Assembly (NCBI RefSeq): GCF_014203835.1
Contig: NZ_JACHJW010000001.1
Span: forward strand, 5,654,501-5,718,500
Reading direction: 5' to 3'
DNA length: 64,000 nucleotides
DNA from: Micromonospora polyrhachis
GTDB lineage: Bacteria; Actinomycetota; Actinomycetes; Mycobacteriales; Micromonosporaceae
Every line of letters begins with the position of its first letter. The stretch's first letter is position 1. The position numbers and the translations under genes are program-made. The notes below the pieces were generated by a model, which did not search any database, was not told the origin of the DNA, and saw only the letters and a list, made by a program, of their open reading frames with translations. Positions 17,818 through 25,780 of this stretch are shown here, piece after piece.

Positions 17818-20430
17818 GTGAGCGGGCTGAAGGCCACCTTCAATCGTGCGGTCACGGCCCATCGGGATGCCCAGGCGCACCTGGCCGCCGCGCGGCTCGC
17901 CCTAGACGAAGCCGCGATGCGCCAGCCAGGGCAAGACTCCGCCCGGATCACCGCCGACACTGTCCACCGGTTACGTGCCCTCGGCGAAGTGCTCGCCACC
18001 GGCTGGCTCGGTGGCGACAGCGCCGCCTTTGGCCACGGCGCGGCCCAGCCTCCGCCGTTCGGCACCGAGGACCTACGCGGGCGGGTGGCCGTACGCCTCG
18101 GCGTGGCCGGCACGGTCCACGGAATGTTCCCGGCGCTGGTGTCGCTGGCCGGCGGGGCGCACCTGGCGCTGGACGCTGACGCCCGGAATCCCCGGGTCGC
18201 GGCGCTGCTGCGTGGCCTGATCGTCCGGCTGCTGGCCGCTGCCCGTCCCGGTCGACTCCGGGTACTCGCCGCCGACACGGCCGCACTCGGTGGGACCTTC
18301 GTGCCGCTTCGGCCGCTGATCGCGGCGGGCGTGCTGGCCGAGCCGGTCACCTCGGAAGAGGACGTCAGCGGCCTGCTGGACATCGCGGAGGAGCACGCCC
18401 GGGTGGAGCAGCACGACGCCCGCGACATCGACGAGTTACTGCTGCTGGTGCTGGCGTCGACACCGCAGGGCCGCGACCTGACCCGGCTGGCCGCGCTCAC
18501 CCACGCCGGTGCGCCGGCCGGCGTCTGCGTGATCGTCGCCGGCTACCCGCCACCGTCCCCGGCGAGCGCCACGCCACCCCTGCTCGGCAACACCAGCCAG
18601 ATTCGCATGATCGGCGAGTACGCGCAGCTTGGCGACCCGCCGGGGGAGTCGTACAGCGCCGATGGCAGTGGGCTGGCTGCCCTGGTCCGCCTCGATGGCG
18701 ACCCACCGCCCGCCCTGATCGCCCGGCTCGCCGCCGAGCTGGGCGACACTGTCCGTCGGGCCAGCGCACTGGGCTTCGCCGACCTGCTACCCGAACAGCC
18801 CTGGACCGAGTCCTCCGTGGACGGCCTCCGCACGATGATCGGCCGCGACGGTCGTACCCCGATCGAGCTGGCCTTCGACGACGTTACCCCACACTGGCTG
18901 GTCGGCGGTCGGACCGGCTCCGGCAAGACGGTCTTCCTGCTCGACGTCCTCTACGGGCTGGCGGCCCGCTACTCGCCGGACGAACTGGCGCTCTACCTGC
19001 TCGACTTCAAGGAGGGTGTCAGCTTCGCCGAGTTCGTGCCGACCGGCCGGGACCCGTCATGGATCCCGCACGCCCGCTCGGTCGGTATCGAGTCCGACCG
19101 GGAGTACGGCGTCGCGGTGCTGCGCGAGCTGCGCCGGGAGCTGAACCGGCGGGCCGCCGCGCTCAAGCGGCACGGCGTGACGAAGCTGGCCGACCTGCGC
19201 CGGGACAGCGACACTCCCACGCCCCGGGTGGTCGCCGTCATCGACGAGTTCCACGTCCTGTTCGCCGGCAACGATGCGGTTGCCCGCGAGGCGGTGACCC
19301 TGCTGGAGGAGTTGGCCCGCAAGGGCCGGTCGTACGGCATCCACCTTGTGCTCGCCAGCCAGAGTATGTCCGGCATCGAGGCGCTCTACGGCAAGAAGGA
19401 CTCCATCTTCGGGCAGTTCCCGCTGCGCGTGGCGCTGCCCGGCGGCTCCAGCATCCTCGATCCACTCAACGACGCCGCCGGCGGCCTGCCACTCGGCTCG
19501 GCCTTGATCAACCCGTCGGCCGGTCTGCCCCGCGCCAACACCGTCGTCCGGTTCCCCAACGCGCACGCCGACGGCGCGCAGGTCGCCGCGCTGCGGCACG
19601 AGCTGTGGCAGCGTCGCGTGCCGGGCGCGCGTCCGCCGGCCGTCTTCAAGGGGTACGAGTCGACGCACGTCGAAGACGATCCGACGTACCGGGGGTTGGT
19701 GCCCGGTGGACGACGGCCGTTGGCCCTGGTGGGCCGGGTCGTCGACGTGGACCTGTCCAGCGCGTACTTCCCGCTCGACGCCACCCCCGGTCGGCACCTG
19801 GCGATCGTCGGCACCGCACCCACCGGTGCCGACGTGCTGCACGCCGCGACCCTCAGCGTGTCCCGGCAACACGAGCCGGGCAGCGTCCGGTTCCTGCTCG
19901 CCCCGCTGGTCGCCACCGCCGACACGGTCGCCGACGAGACCTCGGCGGCACTGGCGGCCGCCGGTCACCAGGTGACCCAGCTCGACGCGGCAGCGCTGCG
20001 CCAACAGGTGGGGGAGTACGCCAAACCGCCCGCCGAGCCTTGGGCCGGCCGTACCTACCTGGTGGTCTTCGGGGTGGATGCCGCCGGGGCGGCGCTGGGA
20101 CTCAGCGACGTGAATACCTTCAAGTCCGGCCTGGACGATCTGCGGGTCATGCTGCGCCAGGGACCGGGGTACGGCGTACACCTGTTGGGTTGGTGGCGTG
20201 GCCTGCGCCGGCTCGCCGACGACCTCGGCGGGGCGTACAACCGGGACGACATCGCCTGCCTGGTGGCGCTCAACGTCCCCGGCTCCGAGCTGGGTATGTA
20301 CCTCGGCGTGCCCGACCTGGCGTACACGCCCCGGGCCAACCGGGCGCTGCTGGTCGACCGGCACGACCAGCGGACTCGGCTGATCGTGCCGTATGTCCGC
20401 CCCGGACACGAGCTGGACGAGGGGTACTGA
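17818..20430 (+). CDS. FtsK/SpoIIIE-type ATPase with a degenerate second domain
   Basis: 870 residues from GTG 17818, with no transmembrane helix. A helical N-terminus is followed by a first nucleotide-binding-like region, then a canonical FtsK domain with Walker A Gly-Gly-Arg-Thr-Gly-Ser-Gly-Lys-Thr (363-371) and Walker B Val-Val-Ala-Val-Ile-Asp-Glu-Phe-His (about 470). A third ATPase-like domain follows (from about 635) in which the Walker A position reads Gly-Thr-Ala-Pro-Thr-Gly-Ala-Asp, lacking the catalytic Lys. Multi-domain FtsK proteins of this shape include type VII secretion EccC motors, but no ESX partner genes are nearby. The next gene starts 1 nt after its stop and encodes a membrane protein, a likely partner. 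Confidence 0.85.
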   Translation: MSGLKATFNRAVTAHRDAQAHLAAARLALDEAAMRQPGQDSARITADTVHRLRALGEVLATGWLGGDSAAFGHGAAQPPPFGTEDLRGRVAVRLGVAGTVHGMFPALVSLAGGAHLALDADARNPRVAALLRGLIVRLLAAARPGRLRVLAADTAALGGTFVPLRPLIAAGVLAEPVTSEEDVSGLLDIAEEHARVEQHDARDIDELLLLVLASTPQGRDLTRLAALTHAGAPAGVCVIVAGYPPPSPASATPPLLGNTSQIRMIGEYAQLGDPPGESYSADGSGLAALVRLDGDPPPALIARLAAELGDTVRRASALGFADLLPEQPWTESSVDGLRTMIGRDGRTPIELAFDDVTPHWLVGGRTGSGKTVFLLDVLYGLAARYSPDELALYLLDFKEGVSFAEFVPTGRDPSWIPHARSVGIESDREYGVAVLRELRRELNRRAAALKRHGVTKLADLRRDSDTPTPRVVAVIDEFHVLFAGNDAVAREAVTLLEELARKGRSYGIHLVLASQSMSGIEALYGKKDSIFGQFPLRVALPGGSSILDPLNDAAGGLPLGSALINPSAGLPRANTVVRFPNAHADGAQVAALRHELWQRRVPGARPPAVFKGYESTHVEDDPTYRGLVPGGRRPLALVGRVVDVDLSSAYFPLDATPGRHLAIVGTAPTGADVLHAATLSVSRQHEPGSVRFLLAPLVATADTVADETSAALAAAGHQVTQLDAAALRQQVGEYAKPPAEPWAGRTYLVVFGVDAAGAALGLSDVNTFKSGLDDLRVMLRQGPGYGVHLLGWWRGLRRLADDLGGAYNRDDIACLVALNVPGSELGMYLGVPDLAYTPRANRALLVDRHDQRTRLIVPYVRPGHELDEGY

Positions 20431-20431
20431 C

Positions 20432-21418
20432 GTGGCGAGCTTCGACGAGTACGCGGCGCTGGCCCGGCAACTGCACGAACTGCGGCGCGCCGAGGAGCGG
20501 ACCGCGGCGGCGACCAGCCAGCGACACGACGTGCTGGTGGCCGGCGCGGATCAGCTCGGCCAGCGGCTGGCGGCGCAGCGCCAGCGGCTGCACCAGATCG
20601 CCCAGGCGATCGGTGAGCCACCGCCCGCACTGGAGGTCGACCTGCGGCCGGTGGCGGGACCCGGACCCACCGGCTGGTCGGGTGTCCCGGGCCAGGCCAT
20701 GCCACCGGGGCAGCCACCACCGTCACCCGGCGGGCCGTACCCCGTCCTGCCCGCCCCCGAACCGCACCCGGCCCTGCCCGGCCCCGGCGCACATCCGGCT
20801 CTGCCGGTTGCCCCGACCCGGCTGGCGTTGCCCGCCGACCCGGCCCAGCACCCTGGACGGCAGCCAGCTTCGCCTACCCAGCTTCCTGGACAGCGGCCAG
20901 CCCCGCCGGCCTCCGCACCGGCCGGTGCGGCACCATCGGCCGGACCGGTGCCCGCCCCCCGGCCCGCGCCGGTCGACCCGGCACAGGCTCTCGAACTGGC
21001 CCGCCGGGCGGCCGACGCCGCCGACCAATCCGCGATGCGGGCCGAGACGATGGCCCAGCAGCCGCCGCTGCTGCCCGGCTGGTCGCCGATCGCCCGCGCA
21101 CTCGTCATCTACGGCGGCTTCGCGTTGCTCGCCGTGGCGATGGGCGTGCTGCTCTTCCATCAGCTCGACACCCGGGCGGAGAAGGAGGACTTCGGGCGCT
21201 GGTTCTCGGCCATCGCCTGGGCCGGCGGCGGGCTGCCCACGCTGGCGTTCTTCGCCGGCTACCTGGTGCTCAACGTCTGGGGCAAGCCACGCATGGCGGT
21301 GGGCAAGCAGCCCTCCGCTCATCTGCGGATCGGCTTCCTGATCTGCTTCGTCGTCGTACCGCTCGCCGCCTGCGTCCTCGGGGCGTTCCCGGTGCTCGCC
21401 GAGGGACCCGGCGGCTGA
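20432..21418 (+). CDS. Proline-rich membrane protein coupled to the FtsK-type ATPase
   Basis: 328 residues from GTG 20432, one nucleotide after the ATPase stop codon, so translation is probably coupled. Residues 1-55 form a charged helical, coiled-coil-like segment. Residues 70-185 are Pro/Ala-rich. The C-terminal third has about three hydrophobic segments (Ala-Leu-Val-Ile-Tyr-Gly-Gly-Phe-Ala-Leu-Leu..., a second starting Trp-Phe-Ser-Ala-Ile-Ala-Trp, and Ile-Gly-Phe-Leu-Ile-Cys-Phe). It may anchor the soluble FtsK-type ATPase at the membrane through its helical N-terminus. No known family is recognised. Confidence 0.75.
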   Translation: MASFDEYAALARQLHELRRAEERTAAATSQRHDVLVAGADQLGQRLAAQRQRLHQIAQAIGEPPPALEVDLRPVAGPGPTGWSGVPGQAMPPGQPPPSPGGPYPVLPAPEPHPALPGPGAHPALPVAPTRLALPADPAQHPGRQPASPTQLPGQRPAPPASAPAGAAPSAGPVPAPRPAPVDPAQALELARRAADAADQSAMRAETMAQQPPLLPGWSPIARALVIYGGFALLAVAMGVLLFHQLDTRAEKEDFGRWFSAIAWAGGGLPTLAFFAGYLVLNVWGKPRMAVGKQPSAHLRIGFLICFVVVPLAACVLGAFPVLAEGPGG

Positions 21419-21480
21419 TAGCCGCCAGCACCGATCGAAAACCGCTGGCCGGACAGCCACCGGCCGATAATGATGCCCGG

Positions 21481-21945
21481 ATGTCAGAAGACCTTAGCCC
21501 AGTGATCCGCCTCGAACCGGTGACCGCCGACAACTGGCGGCAGTGCGCCGCGCTTCGCGTACGCCCCGAGCAGAGCGACTTCGCCATGCCGGTGACCTAC
21601 TACCTCTGCCTGTGTGCGTACGGGACGACCTGGCAGCCACTCGCCATCACCCGGGACGACAAGGTGGTCGGCTTCGTCATGTGGGGCGTCGACGACGACC
21701 GGAGCCGGTGGATCGGCGGATTCGTCGTCGACGCCGACGCCCAGCGTGGTGGTGTCGGTCGGGCCGCCCTACGGCAGCTGCTCGACCGTTTCGCCGCCGA
21801 GCCGGACTGCCCCAACGTGGCGCTCAGCTATCCGCCGGAGAACACCGCCGCCCGTGCGCTCTACGCGTCGCTCGGCTTCGTGGAGACCGGCGAGACCGAG
21901 GATGACGGCGCCGAACTGGTGGCCCGCTGGACCCCCGCCCGCTGA
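21481..21945 (+). CDS. GNAT acetyltransferase, diamine/polyamine type
   Basis: 154 residues from ATG 21481. The opening Ile-Arg-Leu-Glu-Pro-Val-Thr-Ala-Asp-Asn-Trp-Arg-Gln-Cys and Val-Arg-Pro-Glu-Gln-Ser-Asp-Phe resemble BltD-like spermine/spermidine acetyltransferases (Asn-Trp-x(3)-Leu-x-Val-x-Pro-Glu-Gln). The acetyl-CoA loop reads Ala-Asp-Ala-Gln-Arg-Gly-Gly-Val-Gly-Arg-Ala, with the closing Asn-x-Ala-Ala-Arg-Ala-Leu-Tyr-x(3)-Gly-Phe. Acetylation of polyamines is the likely activity, by family resemblance only. Its TGA stop lies in the first unit of the downstream tandem repeat. Confidence 0.85.
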   Translation: MSEDLSPVIRLEPVTADNWRQCAALRVRPEQSDFAMPVTYYLCLCAYGTTWQPLAITRDDKVVGFVMWGVDDDRSRWIGGFVVDADAQRGGVGRAALRQLLDRFAAEPDCPNVALSYPPENTAARALYASLGFVETGETEDDGAELVARWTPAR

Positions 21946-21996
21946 CCGGCCCCCGCTGACCGGCCCCGTTGACCGGCCCCGTTGACCGGCCCTCCC
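21941..21996. repeat. 13-14-bp tandem repeat over the acetyltransferase stop codon
   Basis: Units of the form GCTGACCGGCCCC or GTTGACCGGCCCC repeat four times in a row, then decay into GTTGACCTGACC. The first unit supplies the TGA stop of the acetyltransferase, and every unit contains TGA in the plus strand. Confidence 0.75.
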
Positions 21997-22027
21997 GTTG
22001 ACCTGACCCTCCACCCGACCTGACCCC

Positions 22028-22088
22028 GTTGGTCATGAAGTTATCGCCACCGCTAGCCGCGTGTCGCTGCGATAACTTCATGATCAAC
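22028..22088. terminator. Long stem-loop between convergent genes
   Basis: 20-nt arms (GTTGGTCATGAAGTTATCGC at 22028-22047; matching arm 22069-22088) pair at 19 positions plus one G-U, around a 21-nt loop. It lies between the ends of the convergent acetyltransferase and NIPSNAP genes, so it may act as a bidirectional terminator. Its AT-containing arms differ from the usual GC-only actinobacterial terminator; I recall similar sequences as dispersed repeats in Micromonosporaceae. Confidence 0.6.
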
Positions 22089-22114
22089 GCCCTCGGGGAG
22101 AGTGGGTCAGTGGG

Positions 22115-22879
22115 TCAGCGGATCAGCGAGCGGGAGGTCGGTCGTAGGCGGAGGATTTGCGGGGGACGGGCCTGCATCGCGGTGAGTTGCGGCGAGAGGC
22201 CACCCCGTACGGCCGGTTGATCCCGTACAGCGGCGAGGTGCTGCCGGTAGGCGGCGTCGTCAGGGTAGGACGTGACGAGCACCGCCACGTTCTCACCCGT
22301 ACGGACCGGCAGCCGGGGGAACGTGTTCGCAGCCGGTTCGGTGACGAGCATGGCCAGTGGTGCCGGTCCGACCCCGGCCAGGGTGGGAACCAGTTCGTCC
22401 CGGATCAGGGCGATACCCTCCTCCGGTTCCGCCGGGAGGAACCACGTCGCCACCACGACGAGCCGCTCCGGATCAGGCGTACCGACCGGTGACCGGTCCG
22501 CTGGTGAGACCGTCAGGTCTCCGCCACCCACCGGTTCGGGACGTAACAGAAGGACGTCCGAGGAGTCGACCATGGTCGAGTTGGCCTGCTCCCGGTGCGC
22601 TACCCAGACCGGACCGCCGTAGAAGGCGGTGAGCCCCTGCTGCCGCGTCGTCATGTCCGGAAAGCCGCGCAGCCAGACGAACCGGTCACGGGCGTCGAGG
22701 TCCCGGAACTGCCCGAGTACGGCCATGCCGACGTCTTCCTGCGACTCCACAAAGGCCCGGTCGAACAGTTCGATGAGTTCGTCCCGTCGCCCCGGATGCA
22801 ACGTGTACTGCCGGAGTTCGAGCACGTTCAGTCCCGTGGCCGTGTCGGGATCGACTGCGGCGAGCCGTGACGCGATCAT
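22115..22879 (-). CDS. NIPSNAP family protein
   Basis: 254 residues from ATG 22879. The opening Leu-Glu-Leu-Arg-Gln-Tyr-Thr-Leu-His-Pro-Gly-Arg-Arg-Asp-Glu-Leu-Ile-Glu-Leu-Phe is the NIPSNAP ferredoxin-like domain signature. Phe-Val-Trp-Leu-Arg-Gly-Phe-Pro-Asp-Met follows, and a second, weaker alpha/beta half comes after it. Bacterial members are mostly uncharacterised dimeric alpha-beta barrel proteins. The start overlaps the stop of the upstream DUF1579-like gene in an ATGA, so the two are translationally coupled, and a WYL regulator lies divergently upstream. Confidence 0.82.
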   Translation of the reverse strand: MIASRLAAVDPDTATGLNVLELRQYTLHPGRRDELIELFDRAFVESQEDVGMAVLGQFRDLDARDRFVWLRGFPDMTTRQQGLTAFYGGPVWVAHREQANSTMVDSSDVLLLRPEPVGGGDLTVSPADRSPVGTPDPERLVVVATWFLPAEPEEGIALIRDELVPTLAGVGPAPLAMLVTEPAANTFPRLPVRTGENVAVLVTSYPDDAAYRQHLAAVRDQPAVRGGLSPQLTAMQARPPQILRLRPTSRSLIR

Positions 22880-23382
22880 GCGGCCACCCCAGCCTCTCCG
22901 GTGCGGGTCAGAGCCATGGTCCAGTTGGTCTCCCAACTGTGGCCGCCGTCGGTCGAGAACGCCTGCTCCCAGTGGGCTGACGTCCGGGTGATTCCCGACC
23001 AGGTGAAGCGGCAGCGGATCGGTATCCCCTCGTGGGTGTCGTCGCCGTAGAACTCGCCGGCCCCATCCGCGTCGAAGCGGCCGACCACGGGTGGGGTCAG
23101 CCGGCCGGTACGGCTGTTCACCCAGTTCAGTGACCATTCCCGCAGTTCCGGGTCGAACAGCCGCAGGGTCAGGCCGGTGAAGCCCTTGGTGTGGAACGTG
23201 ATCTCGTCCAGGTTGGCGGCGCCGCCGAACAGCGGGGCGTGGCACACGGCGGTGGCTGGGAATTCGTCCCATTCGGTGCTTCCGGTCAGCGGCCGTACGA
23301 GGCGACGGTTGGTTACCTCCCAACTACCGACCAGAAAGTCGAAGTCGCCGACGCCGGGCTGACGAATGGGTGGGCTGGTCAT
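22876..23382 (-). CDS. DUF1579-like protein
   Basis: 168 residues from ATG 23382, with a GAGGAC-like ribosome site upstream. Asp-Phe-Asp-Phe-Leu-Val-Gly-Ser-Trp-Glu-Val near the N-terminus and repeated Trp-containing beta strands (Glu-Trp-Ser-Leu-Asn-Trp-Val-Asn-Ser, Arg-Cys-Arg-Phe-Thr-Trp) are typical of the lipocalin-like DUF1579 group. These probably bind a small ligand. It is the first gene of a pair with the NIPSNAP protein and is divergent from a WYL-domain regulator. That arrangement suggests regulation by the WYL protein; the inducing compound is unknown. Confidence 0.7.
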   Translation of the reverse strand: MTSPPIRQPGVGDFDFLVGSWEVTNRRLVRPLTGSTEWDEFPATAVCHAPLFGGAANLDEITFHTKGFTGLTLRLFDPELREWSLNWVNSRTGRLTPPVVGRFDADGAGEFYGDDTHEGIPIRCRFTWSGITRTSAHWEQAFSTDGGHSWETNWTMALTRTGEAGVAA

Positions 23383-23413
23383 TTGTGTCGTCCTCACGTA
23401 CCTGGGTCTGGTG

Positions 23414-23472
23414 CCGGCCCGAGCGGGCCGGTGCCGGAAAGCTAGCCAGGCTTCCCTGACAGGGTGTGTCAG
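23414..23472. promoter_or_regulatory. Candidate operator region between the WYL regulator and its neighbours
   Basis: The 113-bp divergent spacer has two palindromes: CCGGCCCG-ag-CGGGCCGG (23414-23431) and CTGACA-gggtg-TGTCAG (23456-23472). The second lies 23 bp before the WYL gene. Either could be the regulator's binding site. Confidence 0.4.
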
Positions 23473-23495
23473 CAGATCGCGGCACACTTGCCGGC

Positions 23496-24620
23496 ATGCG
23501 CGCGAGCAGACTGCTGTCCATCCTGTTGTTGCTCCAGACCCGGGGCCGGTTGACCGCCCAGCAGTTGGCCGACGAGTTGGAGGTCTCGGTCCGTACCGTC
23601 TATCGCGACGTCGAGTCGCTCGCCGTCGCCGGCGTCCCGATCTACGGCGAGGCGGGTCACGACGGTGGTTACCGGCTGGTCGACGGCTACCGGACCCGAC
23701 TGACCGGCCTGACCACCGACGAGGCCGAGACGCTGTTCCTCGCCGGGCTGCCCGGCCCGGCTGCCGACCTGGGGCTGGGCACCGTGTTGGCCGCCGCCCA
23801 GCTCAAGCTGATGGCCGCCCTCCCGGACGAGTTGCGGGATCGGGCCGGCGCGCTACAGCAGCGCTTCCATCTCGACACCTCCGGCTGGTATTCGGCGGCG
23901 GACGTGACCCCGCACCTGACTGCCGTGGTGGACGCGGTGTGGAACCAGCGGCGGATCCGGGTGCGTTACCACCGCTGGACGGCGCCGCAGGACGTGACCC
24001 GCACCCTGGAGCCGTACGGCGTGGTGTTCAAGGCCGGTCGGTGGTATCTGGTGGCGGGGACCACGGGAGCGATCCGTACCTATCGGGTGTCCCAGATCGG
24101 CCGGATCTGGTCACTGGACACCGGGTTCGAGCGGCCGGACGGATTCGACCTTACCGCCCACTGGCGTTCCTACCTGGACGACTTCGACGCCCGACGGCAT
24201 CGCGACGAGGCAGTCGTACGGTTGTCGGCAGACCTGCTTCCGCATCTGCCCGATCTGGTCGAGCCTGCGGTGGCGCTGGCCGCTCGGGAGAGCGCTGGGA
24301 AAGTCGATCCCGTCGGGCGGGTCCGGGTCGTGATCCCGATTGAATCGGTCGAGCACGCCACCGGCATGCTGCTGCGCCTCGGTGCCGCCGCCGAGGTGTT
24401 GGCTCCCGTCGAGTTGCGGGATCGAATCGCGCAGACCGCCGCCGAGATGGCCACGATCTACGCGGGCCCGCCCGAAGATCCGGCCGAGCCCGCGTATCCG
24501 GTTGGCGTTGCCTATCCGACGGGCGGTGTGGACCCCACGGAAGGTCTGGACCCCACGGAAGGTCTGGACCCCACGGAAGGCGCGCGCCCGAGGGGAGGTG
24601 CGCGCCCGACGGGCGATTAG
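23496..24620 (+). CDS. WYL-domain transcriptional regulator (YafY type)
   Basis: 374 residues from ATG 23496. An N-terminal DeoR-like winged helix-turn-helix (Leu-Thr-Ala-Gln-Gln-Leu-Ala-Asp-Glu-Leu-Glu-Val-Ser-Val-Arg-Thr-Val-Tyr-Arg-Asp) is followed by the WYL ligand-binding domain (Leu-Glu-Pro-Tyr-Gly-Val-Val-Phe-Lys-Ala-Gly-Arg-Trp-Tyr-Leu-Val) near 170-190 and a WCX C-terminal extension. The last 40 residues are low-complexity, with Asp-Pro-Thr-Glu-Gly-Leu repeats encoded by an 18-bp tandem repeat. The stop codon overlaps that of the converging I36 gene. It most likely controls the divergent DUF1579-like/NIPSNAP pair and itself. Confidence 0.9.
   Translation: MRASRLLSILLLLQTRGRLTAQQLADELEVSVRTVYRDVESLAVAGVPIYGEAGHDGGYRLVDGYRTRLTGLTTDEAETLFLAGLPGPAADLGLGTVLAAAQLKLMAALPDELRDRAGALQQRFHLDTSGWYSAADVTPHLTAVVDAVWNQRRIRVRYHRWTAPQDVTRTLEPYGVVFKAGRWYLVAGTTGAIRTYRVSQIGRIWSLDTGFERPDGFDLTAHWRSYLDDFDARRHRDEAVVRLSADLLPHLPDLVEPAVALAARESAGKVDPVGRVRVVIPIESVEHATGMLLRLGAAAEVLAPVELRDRIAQTAAEMATIYAGPPEDPAEPAYPVGVAYPTGGVDPTEGLDPTEGLDPTEGARPRGGARPTGD
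24531..24584. repeat. 18-bp tandem repeat, three copies, at the 3' end of the WYL gene
   Basis: GACCCCACGGAAGGTCTG occurs twice in a row and a third time with two or three changes at its end. It encodes Asp-Pro-Thr-Glu-Gly-Leu/Ala and lies beyond the conserved domains, so copy number may vary freely. Confidence 0.85.
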
Positions 24621-25114
24621 GAGAATTTTACCGAGCTGGCCCGGTTGTTCCAGCCCGTGCCGATGGTGCCGAGGTTCGACGCGCCGTCGATCCACACCGA
24701 GGATGCGCCCTTGAAGTCGACGCCGTCATAGAACTTGACGTCGCACCGGTTGTAGGTGCGGACCGAGCTGACCCGGTTGTTCCAGCCGATGTCACCGAGG
24801 TCGTCCCACTGCCACTCGGAGTCGTATCCCGAAGTGCACCGGCGGGACTGGACCCAGGTGTGGGTCGCGCCGGTGTAGCCGGTGCCGTTGTAGAAGATCG
24901 CGATGGTCAACGCGGTCGGGGTGACGTCACTGAGCCGCCGGGCCTGCTGTTGGTCGGCTGCGCAGGTGACCTTCCGGCTGTCGAGGTTGACAACGCAGTG
25001 CTGCATCGATGGGTCGGCACCTGCGGCGGCGCCTGCCGGGGTGGCGGCCAGGACGGTCGCGCCAACCATGCAGGACATTGCGGCGAGAGTGGCGAAGGCG
25101 GTCCGGGTAGCCAT
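24617..25114 (-). CDS. Secreted peptidase inhibitor I36 / crystallin-like protein
   Basis: 165 residues with a signal peptide (Met-Ala-Thr-Arg, hydrophobic core, Ala-Gly-Ala cleavage near 29). Two crystallin-type Greek-key units follow: Ala-Ile-Phe-Tyr-Asn-Gly-Thr-Gly-Tyr-Thr-Gly, and Val-Lys-Phe-Tyr-Asp-Gly-Val-Asp-Phe-Lys-Gly ending Gly-Trp-Asn-Asn-Arg-Ala-Ser-Ser-Val-Lys. Each unit has a Trp-Asn-Asn-Arg-x-Ser-Ser-Val motif. Four cysteines suggest two disulphides. This architecture is that of the I36 family, which includes the Streptomyces metalloproteinase inhibitor SMPI. The target protease is unknown. Its stop codon shares bases with that of the converging WYL gene. Confidence 0.82.
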   Translation of the reverse strand: MATRTAFATLAAMSCMVGATVLAATPAGAAAGADPSMQHCVVNLDSRKVTCAADQQQARRLSDVTPTALTIAIFYNGTGYTGATHTWVQSRRCTSGYDSEWQWDDLGDIGWNNRVSSVRTYNRCDVKFYDGVDFKGASSVWIDGASNLGTIGTGWNNRASSVKFS

Positions 25115-25194
25115 CTTCTCTCCTCCTTACTGGGTGATGTCATGACTCGAGCGAAAGTGCCAATTTGGGCCATTAGCCCTGAACGTCACCGTAG

Positions 25195-25536
25195 TTACCG
25201 CTTTTGTGAAACCCATGTGGTCAGTCGCATTTCTGTCAGTTGCACCACGCGCGCACCCGGTGATCGTCGATCGGATGTGGAGTCGTGGCGCAGGCCCACC
25301 GGGAGGGCCACCGGCACCACCTCGAGCAGGTCGCTCAGCACGGCGACAGTCATAGGCTCCGGATTGGGCGGGATCCCGCACCAGGCACCGAGCTTGTGCT
25401 CGATCTTCATCACCCGCTCCGGCAACTCGGCCAGACAGGTGTCGAACCGGCGCTGGACGTGCACGCGGGGATACGTGACGGTGACGACGATCCACGGCTC
25501 CGCGTCCTCGTACGTCGGTCCGCCAACCCGCCTCAC
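25195..25536 (-). CDS. Hypothetical protein, doubtful
   Basis: An open frame of about 113 residues from GTG 25536. The middle part (Glu-Pro-Trp-Ile-Val-Val-Thr-Val-Thr-Tyr-Pro-Arg, Phe-Asp-Thr-Cys-Leu-Ala-Glu-Leu-Pro-Glu-Arg-Val) has alternating hydrophobicity like folded protein and suitable third-position GC. No ribosome site is evident, the frame stays open well upstream without obvious coding character, and I recognise no family. The rest of the 25115-25780 interval contains nothing else I can name beyond the pyk promoter region. Confidence 0.3.
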   Translation of the reverse strand: MRRVGGPTYEDAEPWIVVTVTYPRVHVQRRFDTCLAELPERVMKIEHKLGAWCGIPPNPEPMTVAVLSDLLEVVPVALPVGLRHDSTSDRRSPGARVVQLTEMRLTTWVSQKR

Positions 25537-25780
25537 GGCCGTTGTGCGCCGGGTTCGGCGCGACAGGCAAGGCCCCGCGCATGCCGTTCCGCCGAGGAGT
25601 AGGATCTCCGGCGCTGCGGTCGACGAAGCCCGCCCCCGAACGCCTTCGGTGTGACGACACCACGTGACCTGTGGAAGCCACCCGGCGGCCAGCCACGCGT
25701 AGCGCGTGACGCTGAGAAGAACTGATCCAAAATTCCGACAGGGTCGGCTGGTGGGTCGATCCGGGAGAGAGACTAGCCTG

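Noticed and set aside
17599-17880. Minus-strand frame of 93 codons upstream of the FtsK-type gene
   Set aside because: Poor codon bias for this genome, no ribosome site, and overlap with the ATPase start.
17818-20430. Assignment as a type VII secretion EccC
   Set aside because: No transmembrane N-terminus and no EccB, EccD, mycosin or WXG100 genes beside it.
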